The position numbers and the translations under genes were made by a program. From Pseudokineococcus marinus (GTDB lineage Bacteria; Actinomycetota; Actinomycetes; Actinomycetales; Quadrisphaeraceae), in contig NZ_JBBHZZ010000002.1 of assembly GCF_037482405.1 (NCBI RefSeq), positions 62,001 to 126,000 of the forward strand: a DNA stretch of 64,000 bases. The letters run 5' to 3'. Shown one piece after another: positions 1-7,743 of this stretch (the first letter of the stretch is position 1; every line of letters starts with the position of its first letter). Under the pieces are notes generated by a model. The model searched no databases and was not told the origin of the DNA. It saw only the letters and a list, made by a program, of their open reading frames with translations.

Positions 1-4
1 TCAC

Positions 5-20
5 TCACCCGATCGGGTGA
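5..20. promoter_or_regulatory. 16-bp perfect palindrome, possible operator
   Basis: TCACCCGATCGGGTGA is a perfect inverted repeat at the extreme left edge of the window. It lies about 110 bp downstream of the WecG-type gene and probably upstream of whatever lies further left. A palindrome of this size could be a dimeric repressor site or a small hairpin. No adjacent gene is visible, so the role is open. Confidence 0.35.
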
Positions 21-116
21 AACGGCCGGATCATAAGCCCTGGATCCCCGCATGGTGCCCTGGTCGCCCACAGGAGCCGACGGCCGGAGGCGTCCGTCGA
101 AACTGCGCCTGCGGAG

Positions 117-137
117 GCCGCCTAGAAATCAGGCGGC
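117..137 (-). terminator. Hairpin overlapping the stop of the WecG-type gene
   Basis: A 7-bp perfect stem (GCCGCCT/AGGCGGC) with a 7-nt loop. On the minus strand it begins inside the last codons of the WecG-type gene and ends just after its TGA. No U-run follows, which is common in high-GC actinobacteria. It is a plausible end of the leftmost transcript. Confidence 0.4.
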
Positions 138-1025
138 TTGACGGCCGACGACCGTCGCCCGGTGGAAGGAGCGAGCGAAGAGGCCGGCTGCGTAGGGCAG
201 GTCGTCCACGAGGTAGCGCCGCGCCATCCGACGGGGCTCCATGACGAGCCGGTGCACCCACTCCAGGCCGCTCCGCTGCAGTCCGCGCGGCGCGCGGGAC
301 ACCCTGCCGGACAGGAAGGTGAGCGCGCCCCCGCACCCGATGAACCAGGCGTGCGGCAGTGCTGCCCTCAGAACGCCGATGAGACGCTCCTGCTTGGGGA
401 AACCGAGGCCCACCAGCACGAGGTCGGGCTTCGCCCGGCGGAGGTCAGCCACGATGGCCTCCATCTCCCGCTCGTCCTCCTCGAAACCGTGCGGAGGGCA
501 GTGCCACCCGACCACGCGCAGCTCGTCGTGCTCGGCGGAGAGGTTCTCCGCGGCGAGCTCGGCCACGCCCTCCTCACCGCCGAGCAGGTACACGGAGCGC
601 CCGGCGCCCGCCGCGGCCGCCGGCAGCGACTCCGCGAGCGACGCACCCGTCACCCGCTCGGGCAGAGGGCTTCCCAGGACGCGGGAGGCCCAGACGATGG
701 GCATGCCATCCGCCACGACGAGGTCGGCCTCAGCGGCGATGCCTCTCAGGGCCGGACGCCGCAGCTGGCGCAATATGTCGACGTTGGGCGTGAGGAGCAT
801 GCCCCCTCGCCCCTGCGCCATCTCGCCGAGGACGTGGTCGACGACCTCCGTCTCGGTGACGGCGTCGAAGGCGACGCCGTCGACGACGACCCTCGGGCCC
901 GCCGGGGCGGCCCCGGTGGGGGCGGGGAGCGGGGTGAGCTCGGGTCGGGGACTGGGGACCGGCGACGCTGCCAGCTCCTCGGGGGTCGGTGCCGGTCGGG
1001 TGGTCATGGGAGCAGTCAAGGGCAT
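129..1025 (-). CDS. WecG/TagA/CpsF-family glycosyltransferase
   Basis: Enzymes of this GT26 family add the second sugar (N-acetylmannosaminuronate, N-acetylmannosamine or glucose) to an undecaprenyl-linked primer on the inner face of the membrane. Family signatures seen are TPNVDILRQ, DLVVADGMPIVW with the conserved Asp, a Rossmann-like VYLLGG segment, LVLVGLGFPKQE and the C-terminal LEWVHRLVMEPRRMARRYL block. From the ATG at 1025 (AGGGG four bases upstream) the protein has 298 residues. ATG 1007 would also work and would shorten a Pro/Ala-rich tail that the family lacks. It is the last minus-strand gene of the polysaccharide locus, 93 bp after the GT2 gene, with a direct-repeat motif in the gap that could drive it separately. 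Confidence 0.9.
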   Translation of the reverse strand: MPLTAPMTTRPAPTPEELAASPVPSPRPELTPLPAPTGAAPAGPRVVVDGVAFDAVTETEVVDHVLGEMAQGRGGMLLTPNVDILRQLRRPALRGIAAEADLVVADGMPIVWASRVLGSPLPERVTGASLAESLPAAAAGAGRSVYLLGGEEGVAELAAENLSAEHDELRVVGWHCPPHGFEEDEREMEAIVADLRRAKPDLVLVGLGFPKQERLIGVLRAALPHAWFIGCGGALTFLSGRVSRAPRGLQRSGLEWVHRLVMEPRRMARRYLVDDLPYAAGLFARSFHRATVVGRQAA

Positions 1026-1056
1026 CTGGCCCCTCGACCCAAATCGGCACAAGCAT

Positions 1057-1078
1057 GTTCACATGATGTTCACAAGAG
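1057..1078. promoter_or_regulatory. PHO-box-like 11-bp direct repeat
   Basis: Two 11-bp direct-repeat units, GTTCACATGAT and GTTCACAAGAG, lie head to tail in the gap upstream of the WecG-type gene. Streptomyces PhoP sites are built from 11-nt units beginning GTTCAC(C), so the period and core both match. The units read on the plus strand while the gene is on the minus strand; PHO boxes are known in either orientation. Binding by PhoP is inference. Confidence 0.45.
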
Positions 1079-1118
1079 CCGGAGGCACCATCACGGGGAG
1101 ATCACGGCTCGCCGTCGG

Positions 1119-1952
1119 TCAGCGCGTCGTCTCGTCCCGGTGCCACGTCCGGGGCGCCCGGCGGGCCCGGAGCCGTGCGACCAGCACCACCGCCACGTAG
1201 ACGGCCGTCGAGGGGATGGTCGAAGGGCGGCGCCGCGCGTCGAGCAGCAGCGACCTCACGGTCTCCCCCGTGCTGGTCGCGTGAGCCTCGTCACCGCTGC
1301 CGGCGAGCTCCGTGTTGCCCTGCGCCGTGCGCGTGCGGACGGCGAGGAGGCTGCGGAGGGTCCGGGGCGTCTCGACCTCGAAGACGTGGTCCTGCAGGAC
1401 GACCCGCTCCTCCGGCGCGAAGGTGCGCTGGACGAAGAGGTCGTCGCTCGTGACGTCCGGGAAGGCGGCGAACCGCGCCCTGCCCGCCTCGCTGACCCCG
1501 TAGAGGCCGAGGCCCACGAGGCCGTCCGTCGTGTAGGGGATGCGGGCGTAGGCGGCGTAGAAGGCCCTGACCGACCAGGGACGACCCTCCACGCGGAAGC
1601 GGACCCGCGGCGCAGCCGCCCGGGGCTCAGGGCCCGTCAACGCGTCGGCGACCGCGCGCAGGGCCGGTGCGCCGACGAGGACGTCGGCGTCCAGGTAGAC
1701 GCGCGGGTAGGCGGACACGGCCGCGTCCCCGGCGTCGAGGGCGAGGCGCTTCGAGCCCTCGACGAGCTCCACCACGCGCACGCCGAGGCGCTGCCTCGCG
1801 ACCTCGGCCGTCCGATCCGTGCAGCCGTTGGCCACGACCACGACCTCGACGTCCGCGCTCGCGCCGTCGAGGAAGGCGTCGAGGCAGCGCCCGACGACCC
1901 GCTCCTCCTGGTGGGCGGGGATGACGACGGAGAAGCGCGCCGAGCCGCTCAC
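1119..1952 (-). CDS. Glycosyltransferase family 2
   Basis: A cytoplasmic GT-A fold transferase of 277 residues. The N-terminus shows FSVVIPAHQEE, the nucleotide-binding VVVVANGCTDRT stretch, and VYLDADVLV as the DxD metal site near residue 90. The later DDLFVQRTF motif fits the usual acceptor/catalytic Asp position. The sugar it transfers cannot be told from sequence. The start is GTG 1952, overlapping the stop of the preceding acyltransferase as GTGA, so the two are translationally coupled. It belongs to the lower half of the minus-strand polysaccharide operon together with two acetyltransferases, suggesting one acetylated repeat unit. Confidence 0.88.
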   Translation of the reverse strand: MSGSARFSVVIPAHQEERVVGRCLDAFLDGASADVEVVVVANGCTDRTAEVARQRLGVRVVELVEGSKRLALDAGDAAVSAYPRVYLDADVLVGAPALRAVADALTGPEPRAAAPRVRFRVEGRPWSVRAFYAAYARIPYTTDGLVGLGLYGVSEAGRARFAAFPDVTSDDLFVQRTFAPEERVVLQDHVFEVETPRTLRSLLAVRTRTAQGNTELAGSGDEAHATSTGETVRSLLLDARRRPSTIPSTAVYVAVVLVARLRARRAPRTWHRDETTR

Positions 1953-2494
1953 AAGAGCTCCCGCACGACCTTGGCCGGAACGCCTGCGACGAGCACCCCA
2001 TCAGGCACCTCGCCGCGGACGACGGCCCCTGCGGCCACGACGCTGCCCGACCCGATCCGCGACCCGCGGAGCACGACGACGTTCGCCCCGACCCAGACGT
2101 CGTCGCCGATGATCACTGGAGAGGTCCGGTAGCGGGCCGCGCCCGGCGCCACAGGCCCCACCACGTGGTCCTCGTCATGGATGGAGACGCGCTCGCCGAA
2201 CATCACCCGCGAGCCGATGGTCAGCCCCTCGAAGACGCAGACGTAGGCGCCGACGTTGAAGAAGACGTCGTCCCCCCAAGTCGTCGGCGCGTCGATGACA
2301 CCGTGGAAGTCCCCGGCGATGACGCACCGCTCACCCCGGTCCAGGCCGCCGCCCGGCCCGACGCGGATGTCGACCCGTGGCCCGAAGACCATCGGCGTCC
2401 CCGCCAAGGACGGACGTCGTGCGAGGGCACCCAGGTACCGCAGCCGGCGGACCCCGTTCTCGAGCCTCCGGCGGTCGAGGCGGAGGTCAGCCAC
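1949..2494 (-). CDS. Left-handed beta-helix acyltransferase (maltose/galactoside acetyltransferase-like)
   Basis: A 181-residue protein dominated by hexapeptide repeats (IGSRVMFGERVSIHDED, IIGDDVWVGANVVVLRG, IGSGSVVAAGAVV). These form the left-handed beta helix of acetyl-CoA-dependent O-acetyltransferases. The C-terminus GVPAKVVREL is typical of the colanic-acid WcaF/NodL-like group. It probably acetylates a sugar hydroxyl of the repeat unit on the cytoplasmic side. GTG 2494 is chosen because GGGAGGG sits just upstream and gives an 8-nt overlap with the stop of the CysE-like gene. Longer in-frame extensions run through that gene out of phase and have no family similarity. Confidence 0.85.
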   Translation of the reverse strand: MADLRLDRRRLENGVRRLRYLGALARRPSLAGTPMVFGPRVDIRVGPGGGLDRGERCVIAGDFHGVIDAPTTWGDDVFFNVGAYVCVFEGLTIGSRVMFGERVSIHDEDHVVGPVAPGAARYRTSPVIIGDDVWVGANVVVLRGSRIGSGSVVAAGAVVRGEVPDGVLVAGVPAKVVRELL

Positions 2495-3032
2495 GGTCCC
2501 TCCCGTGCGAGGGCACGCCGACCGCGGTGGCTCCTGGCTCGACGTCGCGGACGACGACGGCGTTGGCGCCGACCGAGCACCCCGCGCCGAGCTGGACCGG
2601 TCCGAGCACCGCTGCGCCCGTCCCCACGTACACGTCGTCCTCGAGCGTCGGGCCCTGGTGGCCACCGCGGACGCCGAGGGTGACCCGGTGGTAGAGCGTG
2701 ACGCCCGCTCCGATGCGCACCGACGGGTGCACCACCAGACCTCGACCGGCGTGGGGCAGACGAAGACCGGGTCCTGCCACGGCTGAGCGGGGGAGCTCGG
2801 CCCCCACGACCCCCCGGGTCCAGACCGCGTCGAGGACGCCGTGCAGTCGGCGGACCGCGAAGGCGGCGGCGCCACGCCTCCCGTGGGCGGCGTGGCCGAG
2901 CCTCCAGACGGCTACCGTCAGCCGGTCTGCGACGTAGGGGTTGCGCCGCACATCGGCTGCCAGGAGCCGTCGGAGCTCCGCGACGCCCCCGGGTCTCGCC
3001 ACGGCGGCCGGGGCGTCGACATCACGCTGCAC
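2487..3032 (-). CDS. Serine acetyltransferase-like hexapeptide acyltransferase
   Basis: 181 residues. An alpha-helical N-terminal half (LLAADVRRNPYVADRLTVAVWRLGH) precedes a hexapeptide beta helix (GLRLPHAGRGLVVHPSVRIG, LYHRVTLG, LEDDVYVGTGAAVLGPV, VGANAVVVRDV). This layout matches short CysE-like acetyltransferases such as those found in capsule and exopolysaccharide loci rather than dedicated cysteine-synthesis CysE. It lies in an operon with another acetyltransferase, so sugar acetylation is the better guess. The start is GTG 3032 with TAAGG seven bases upstream. It is divergent from the GT2 gene at 3144, sharing a roughly 110-bp promoter region. Confidence 0.82.
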   Translation of the reverse strand: MQRDVDAPAAVARPGGVAELRRLLAADVRRNPYVADRLTVAVWRLGHAAHGRRGAAAFAVRRLHGVLDAVWTRGVVGAELPRSAVAGPGLRLPHAGRGLVVHPSVRIGAGVTLYHRVTLGVRGGHQGPTLEDDVYVGTGAAVLGPVQLGAGCSVGANAVVVRDVEPGATAVGVPSHGRDRG

Positions 3033-3143
3033 GGGCAGACCTTAGCGAGGTGAGCACCTGGCGACCGCGCCGTCGCCCGCGTCGTGGACGATGGGGCCGC
3101 CGTCGATCACGAGGCGTCGGTGTCCAGCAGACGGGAGCTCCAC

Positions 3144-4010
3144 ATGCCAGGCCCGCACGCCGACGTGACCGTGGTCATGCCGGCCATGAACCGAGAGGGC
3201 CTCATCGCTCGAGCCCTGCGGAGCGTGGCGTCGCAGACGCTGACGCCCGCCCGGGTCGTCGTCGTCGACGACGCCTCCGACGACGGGACCGCCGACGCGG
3301 CGCTGGCCGAGGGGGTCGAGGTGATCCGCATGCCCGAGCGGTCCGGGAGCGGCCCGGCGCGCAACGCGGGCATCGAGGCGGCGACGACGACCTGGGTCGC
3401 CTTCCTCGACAGCGACGACGAGTGGCTGCCGGAGCACCTGGAGACCGTGATGGCGCACGCAGGAGGTCGGGACCTCGTGTCTGCCGCCGCCGTCTCGCCC
3501 GCGGGCCGCTGGCTCGGCAGCCCCTCTCGAGGGGCGAGGCGCATCACCCCGCGAACCGTCCTCGTGCCGAGCGAGCTCGTGGTGACGAGCGCGACCGTCG
3601 TGCGGCGCGAGGCGCTCGTGGCCGCCGGGATGTTCCGGCCGCTCCTGCGGGCGCAGGACCTCGACCTGTGGATCCGCCTCCTGGAGAAGGGCGAGGGTGT
3701 CGTCGTGGGCGACGCCACCGTGCTGTACCACGAGCACGCCCAGCAGGCCGTGAAGGACGTCGACCTCATGCGGCGGACGTTCGAGCGCATCGTCAGCGAC
3801 TACGCCGACCGGCCGTGGATGGACGTCCTCGTCCGCGACGGCGCCCTCGGTCGTGTGGTCTGGGACGACCTCCGCGCGGCCCAGCGCACACGCGACGGGG
3901 CGGCAGCCGCCGGGTGCCTCCGCTGGTTCGCGACGCACCCGGCGGCTGTGCCCGCCGTGGCCCGTGTCCTGCTCCGTCGAGCGAGGGCGCGGGCCCGGCT
4001 CAGGGCCTGA
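3144..4010 (+). CDS. Glycosyltransferase family 2
   Basis: 288 residues of GT-A fold. Motifs are VTVVMPAMNREGLIARALRSV, VVVVDDASDDGTA, SGSGPARNAGIEAA and the metal-binding AFLDSDDEWLP near residue 95. The RAQDLDLWIRLLEKG stretch supplies the ED/QD-type catalytic segment. ATG 3144 is preferred because GGGAG lies six bases upstream and the GT2 fold begins ten residues later. It is the only plus-strand gene in the polysaccharide locus and is divergent from the two acetyltransferases. Donor and acceptor are unknown. Confidence 0.88.
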   Translation: MPGPHADVTVVMPAMNREGLIARALRSVASQTLTPARVVVVDDASDDGTADAALAEGVEVIRMPERSGSGPARNAGIEAATTTWVAFLDSDDEWLPEHLETVMAHAGGRDLVSAAAVSPAGRWLGSPSRGARRITPRTVLVPSELVVTSATVVRREALVAAGMFRPLLRAQDLDLWIRLLEKGEGVVVGDATVLYHEHAQQAVKDVDLMRRTFERIVSDYADRPWMDVLVRDGALGRVVWDDLRAAQRTRDGAAAAGCLRWFATHPAAVPAVARVLLRRARARARLRA

Positions 4011-4035
4011 AGGCCTGAGGGCCTGAGGGCCTGAG
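4004..4035. repeat. Short tandem repeat GGCCTGAG between convergent genes
   Basis: Three exact 8-bp copies of GGCCTGAG (4012-4035) follow a truncated copy that contains the TGA of the GT2 gene. The array fills the gap between two convergent genes and can fold into CTCAGG/CCTGAG hairpins, so it may act as a bidirectional terminator. Confidence 0.55.
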
Positions 4036-4037
4036 GG

Positions 4038-5240
4038 TCAGGCGTTGCAGGTGGGCCCGGCGGGCGCCGTCTCGGTGCCCGGCTTCCCGTAGTGGTCGGG
4101 CAGCACCTGGATCTTGTCCCACGGGAAGTTCTTCATGACGGCGTACGACGGCGTCCCCCCGAGAATGCCGTACCACGGGTTGGAGCCGGTGACCGCTGCG
4201 ACGCCGTCACCCGCCTCGGCCTGGACAGCCACGGCGCCCGCGGTGTCGGTGACGATGAAGCCGTACTTCTGCGCGGCCTTGGCCACGGCCTTGGCCACGG
4301 GGGTCAGCTTGAGGGCGTCGACGTTGACCGTCGGGTCGAGACGGAGGCGCTGGCCCTGCGGGACGGCGGAGGCACTCGTGCTCCAGCCGTCGCTGCGGAC
4401 GGCCGGCCAGCTGACCGTCTTGTAGTGCTTCGGGGCGATGAGCTGCAGGGACAGCGCGTGGTTGATGACCCCCGTCTTGGCCTCGTTGATCCGAATCGAG
4501 CCGGCGGTCACGGCGAGACCGCTCGCCGAGGCGCCGAAGTGGTCCTTGAACTGCCCGGCGCTGGTGGAGACGGTGTCGATCCGGCCGCCCCAGCAGGCGT
4601 GCCAGCCGTCGGCCTTCTTGCTGGCCTTCCAGAACTCCCAGAGCTGGTCCGTGCCGGGCGAGTAGATGGTCAGCTGGCCGTCGGTGCCCGCCGCCGGGAC
4701 GGCGTTGCTGGGGATCGGCACGGAGACGAACTGTCCGCCGTCGCCGTAGAGGCCCGACGGGACGTAGCCCTTCTTCTGGCAGTCGTCGAACTTGACGTCG
4801 ACGCGCTTCTGCGTCGAGGGGACCGTGTAGACGCTCGTCCCGAACTTGTAGACGTTGAAGGCGGCCACGCCGCCCCAGTGGTCCTTCACCTGCTTGGCGA
4901 CATTGGCGGACATGGCCGCCGAGTCCGGGTGCAGCGGCGCATGGCTGATGTCCTGCCGCCACACGCTGGTCTCGGCGAAGATGCCGCCGACAGGACTGGA
5001 GGCCACAGGTGCGCTGACATCGGTGACCCCCGCCGGCGGCGGCGCGAAGGACGAGGTGCCGGCCGTGGCGCCGCTGGCGCTCCCGGCTCCGACGAGGACG
5101 ACGCCGAGAGCTGCGATGGTGGCGAGAGGGCGATGCAGGGCGCGACGGACGATGGGAGCGAGCAACGGGGGTTCCTTCCCTCGGTGCACCTCGAGATGAG
5201 GCACGACGTGCCCATCCCTCGTCCTCTCCAGCTCTCGCAC
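4038..5240 (-). CDS. Exported protein of unknown function in the polysaccharide locus
   Basis: About 400 residues. A hydrophobic segment (LATIAALGVVLVGAGSASGA) follows an arginine-containing N-terminal region, then a soluble domain rich in Trp, Tyr and Lys that I cannot assign to a family. It includes IFAETSVWRQDIS, DHWGGVAAFNVYKFG, LWEFWKASKKADGWHACWGGR and NPWYGILGG. Its lower Arg content and higher Lys content contrast with its neighbours. The start GTG 5240 has a perfect AAGGAGGTGA Shine-Dalgarno five bases upstream. A TTG near 5165 preceded by GGGAAGGA would give a tidier signal peptide. It is the last gene after sugar transferase, Wzz-like and ligase genes, so an extracellular or wall-surface role in glycan binding or processing is inferred. 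Confidence 0.7.
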   Translation of the reverse strand: MRELERTRDGHVVPHLEVHRGKEPPLLAPIVRRALHRPLATIAALGVVLVGAGSASGATAGTSSFAPPPAGVTDVSAPVASSPVGGIFAETSVWRQDISHAPLHPDSAAMSANVAKQVKDHWGGVAAFNVYKFGTSVYTVPSTQKRVDVKFDDCQKKGYVPSGLYGDGGQFVSVPIPSNAVPAAGTDGQLTIYSPGTDQLWEFWKASKKADGWHACWGGRIDTVSTSAGQFKDHFGASASGLAVTAGSIRINEAKTGVINHALSLQLIAPKHYKTVSWPAVRSDGWSTSASAVPQGQRLRLDPTVNVDALKLTPVAKAVAKAAQKYGFIVTDTAGAVAVQAEAGDGVAAVTGSNPWYGILGGTPSYAVMKNFPWDKIQVLPDHYGKPGTETAPAGPTCNA

Positions 5241-5268
5241 TGAAGTCACCTCCTTCCTCGCCGTGAAG

Positions 5269-5289
5269 CCCCCACTCGTCCGGGGGGGG
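5269..5289 (-). promoter_or_regulatory. Leader hairpin before the unknown exported gene
   Basis: On the minus strand a run of C, an 8-nt loop and GGGGG form a short, strong stem just upstream of the perfect Shine-Dalgarno of the exported protein. It sits in the 78-bp gap after the ligase gene. It may be an attenuator or mRNA-stability element, or a partial terminator separating the two genes. Confidence 0.35.
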
Positions 5290-5327
5290 TTTCTCTGGTC
5301 TCATCCAGCGAAAGGCGCCGCCACGAC

Positions 5328-6635
5328 TCAACGACCGAGGCCGCTGCCGCCAGCCGTCAGCTCGACGCCACGGGAGTCGGCCGTCGAGGTGGATGACGGA
5401 GCGAGCACCATCCCGGCCAGGAGGAAGACGAGGTAGTTCGGCAGCGGGTAGGGCACCGGACTGAGGAGCAGCGCCACGCCCCAGGTCGCCGCACCCCCGG
5501 TGAGCACCAGCCGCCAGCCGACCAGGTCGACCGGAGCAGACCTCGGCACGCGGCGGAGGACGGCGCGCAGAGGCCCCAGGACGACGCAGAGCGCCCACAG
5601 CAGCGCGCCGGGGATGCCGAGCTCGGCCGCCCGGGCGAGCGGCACGTTGTGGACCTCGATCCTGACGTTGGTCACGGGGTAGTCGTCGGCCTGACGGACG
5701 TACTCGTCGCTGGCGTCGATGAAGCCCACCCAGCCGACGCCCGTGAGCGGCTCCCTCTCGATCAGGCGCAGCGCCGCCTCGTTGACGTTCCTCCGGTCGT
5801 CGAGGGACCGCGTCGTCGTCGCCCTCTCGTTGACGGCTGCCTGGAGGCTCGGGACAGCGGCGAGCAGGGCGACCACCACCACCGCGCCCCCGGCGAGCAT
5901 CACTGGCAGGAGGCGCCGCAGCTCGCGCTGCTGAGCACAGGCGACGACGACCCCGATGAGAGCCCCCAGCCAGACGGACCGCGTCAACGTCAGCAGGACG
6001 CCGACGGCGCACAGGGCCGTGGTGAGCAGGGCGATACGCCTCCAGGCCCGACGCGACCGCGAGGAGAGGAAGGCCGCGGCGAAGGCGCACTGCACGAGCA
6101 CGAGTCCCATGGCCTCGCTCGCCACGAAGGGACCTCGCGAGCGTCCGGCCTGGATGCCGAGGGACGGGTCGACGATGTAGCGCGGGTAGACGAGGGACGG
6201 CGCGACCCGCTCGAGCACGGCGGTGATGGCCAGGTACAGCCCGAGCACCGTGAGCGCCTTGAGCAGGAGGTCGCGGCGCTCAGGAGTGCAGAAGACCACC
6301 GGTGCGACGGCGAAGAGCACGAAGGGCACCAGGAGGCGGTCGGCCAGGGCGAAGAGCCCGTACCCGGTGAGCAGCGTGTCGTTGACGAAGGCCGACCACG
6401 CCGCCAGGACCACGAGGGCGACCATGGCGACGTGCACGGGCCGGAGGTGCCAGCGCACCCTCCTCCAGGCCCACGGGTCGAGGGCGAGGAGGCCCAGTGC
6501 GGCGGCGAGCGTCAGGCGGTCAGGGCTGATGGGCAGGCCGAGGGCGTCGGACCCGATCCCGGAGAAGACGTTGAGGACGAGCGTCGCCAGCAGCAGCCAC
6601 AGGTACGCCGGCCGCTCGGGGCCCCAGCCCCTCAT
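5328..6635 (-). CDS. O-antigen ligase/polymerase-like membrane protein
   Basis: 435 residues with about ten to twelve predicted membrane segments. A long external loop near residues 265-320 carries RSLDDRRNVNEAALRLIEREPLTGVGWVGF and a conserved HN (EVHNVPLARAAELGIPG). The G-x-G and HN pattern is typical of Wzy_C/WaaL ligases and EPS polymerases. It probably polymerises lipid-linked repeat units or ligates the finished chain outside the membrane. It starts at ATG 6635 and overlaps the stop of the Wzz-like gene by ATGA. With chain-length protein, initiating transferase and ligase contiguous, this is a Wzy-dependent arrangement. Confidence 0.85.
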   Translation of the reverse strand: MRGWGPERPAYLWLLLATLVLNVFSGIGSDALGLPISPDRLTLAAALGLLALDPWAWRRVRWHLRPVHVAMVALVVLAAWSAFVNDTLLTGYGLFALADRLLVPFVLFAVAPVVFCTPERRDLLLKALTVLGLYLAITAVLERVAPSLVYPRYIVDPSLGIQAGRSRGPFVASEAMGLVLVQCAFAAAFLSSRSRRAWRRIALLTTALCAVGVLLTLTRSVWLGALIGVVVACAQQRELRRLLPVMLAGGAVVVVALLAAVPSLQAAVNERATTTRSLDDRRNVNEAALRLIEREPLTGVGWVGFIDASDEYVRQADDYPVTNVRIEVHNVPLARAAELGIPGALLWALCVVLGPLRAVLRRVPRSAPVDLVGWRLVLTGGAATWGVALLLSPVPYPLPNYLVFLLAGMVLAPSSTSTADSRGVELTAGGSGLGR

Positions 6636-7621
6636 GAGCGGTCGCGCGCCCGCGTCTCCGCCACGGTCGTGCGCCCGTCACCCGAGCGGTCCGTCTCGAG
6701 GAGCGAGTCCACGCCACCGGGCTCGTCGGTCACGACACCCGCGGGCCGTGGTCGCCTGCGCGCCCTGTCGAGCAGGACCGCCGCCAGGAGACCGAGGAGC
6801 AGACCGGCGACGAGCCCGACCAGCCCGTACCGCTGCACCTGCGTGGTCGACGTGTCGAAGGACGGTGCTGCCTCCGCGACCGTGACGAGCTGGTAGGAGA
6901 GGTCGTCCGACGTGACCGCGTCCTGGTAACGGGCCTCGAGGGCGCCCTGCCGGGCGCTGAGGACCGCCAGCTGGGCCTCGAGGTCGACCAGCTGCGCCTG
7001 CACGTCCGGCGAGGGCGGAGCGGTGGCCGGCGCGCTCTGGATGCTGGCGGAGAGGCTGTCCCGCTCGGCCCTCGTCTGCGCCACCTCGCGCGAGAGGTCG
7101 GCGTACTGGCCGAGCAGCTCGTCGGCGTCGCTCGAGGTGTTGACGCGGGAGGACTGCTCCAGCAGGTAGTCGGTGACGGCCGCAGTGGCGCGGGTCGCGA
7201 CGTCGGACGTCGCCGCCGTCACCTCGACGCGGATGATGTTGGACTCGGGGATGGGTGAGGCGGAGACGTCCTCCACCTCCGCCGCGTCCTCCCCCAGCAC
7301 CGGCTCGAGGGCACCGAGCGCCTGCGAGTTGTCGACGTAACGAGCCGTGCTCGCCGCGAGCTGGCCCGCGGCGTAGGCGTAACCCGGGACGGACAGCGCG
7401 AGGAGGTCGTTGCTGCCGACGGCCACGCGCGACTCCGAGGTGAAGGACGCAGGTGTGGCGGCACCCAGGGCAGCACCGGTGAGCGCTCCGGCGATGGTGA
7501 GGACGGCGCCGACGACCCAGTGCCGCCGCAGAGCCGTCAGCGGGCTGACGGGCTCCCGGTCCACCGTGACCACCTCGACGGGCACCTCGGACGGGCCGGT
7601 GCTCGGCTTGGTGCTCGACAC
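6632..7621 (-). CDS. Wzz-like polysaccharide chain-length/co-polymerase protein without kinase
   Basis: 329 residues. The first membrane helix spans about 36-57, a periplasmic-type domain with a coiled-coil (about 165-235) follows, and a second helix lies at about 265-284 with a short Arg-rich tail. This is the Wzz/CapA-like topology. No Walker motifs follow, so no BY-kinase domain is fused. It is expected to set glycan chain length by stacking with the polymerase. The start GTG 7621 is chosen because GTGAGGAGCAGCAG lies directly upstream. Its stop overlaps the ligase start. A separate partner kinase is not in this window. Confidence 0.85.
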   Translation of the reverse strand: MSSTKPSTGPSEVPVEVVTVDREPVSPLTALRRHWVVGAVLTIAGALTGAALGAATPASFTSESRVAVGSNDLLALSVPGYAYAAGQLAASTARYVDNSQALGALEPVLGEDAAEVEDVSASPIPESNIIRVEVTAATSDVATRATAAVTDYLLEQSSRVNTSSDADELLGQYADLSREVAQTRAERDSLSASIQSAPATAPPSPDVQAQLVDLEAQLAVLSARQGALEARYQDAVTSDDLSYQLVTVAEAAPSFDTSTTQVQRYGLVGLVAGLLLGLLAAVLLDRARRRPRPAGVVTDEPGGVDSLLETDRSGDGRTTVAETRARDRS

Positions 7622-7743
7622 CTGCTGCTCCTCACGGTCGACGGCCTGACCGGTGGAGGGTACGGGCCCGCGCTGGGGGCCCACCGCAGCGCGGGAGCGG
7701 TCGACACCTGGGAGGGCGGGTCGACCGGACCCGTCGACGGCGC

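Noticed and set aside
31..336. Small minus-strand frame overlapping the WecG gene end
   Set aside because: It overlaps the real gene in another frame, is Arg/Pro-rich and lacks a ribosome site or domain.
5250..5327. Possible riboswitch in the leader of the unknown exported gene
   Set aside because: The hairpin and A-rich GAGAAACC stretch hinted at one, but no known aptamer core (c-di-GMP, ydaO, cobalamin) fits the 78-bp gap. Kept only as a leader hairpin.
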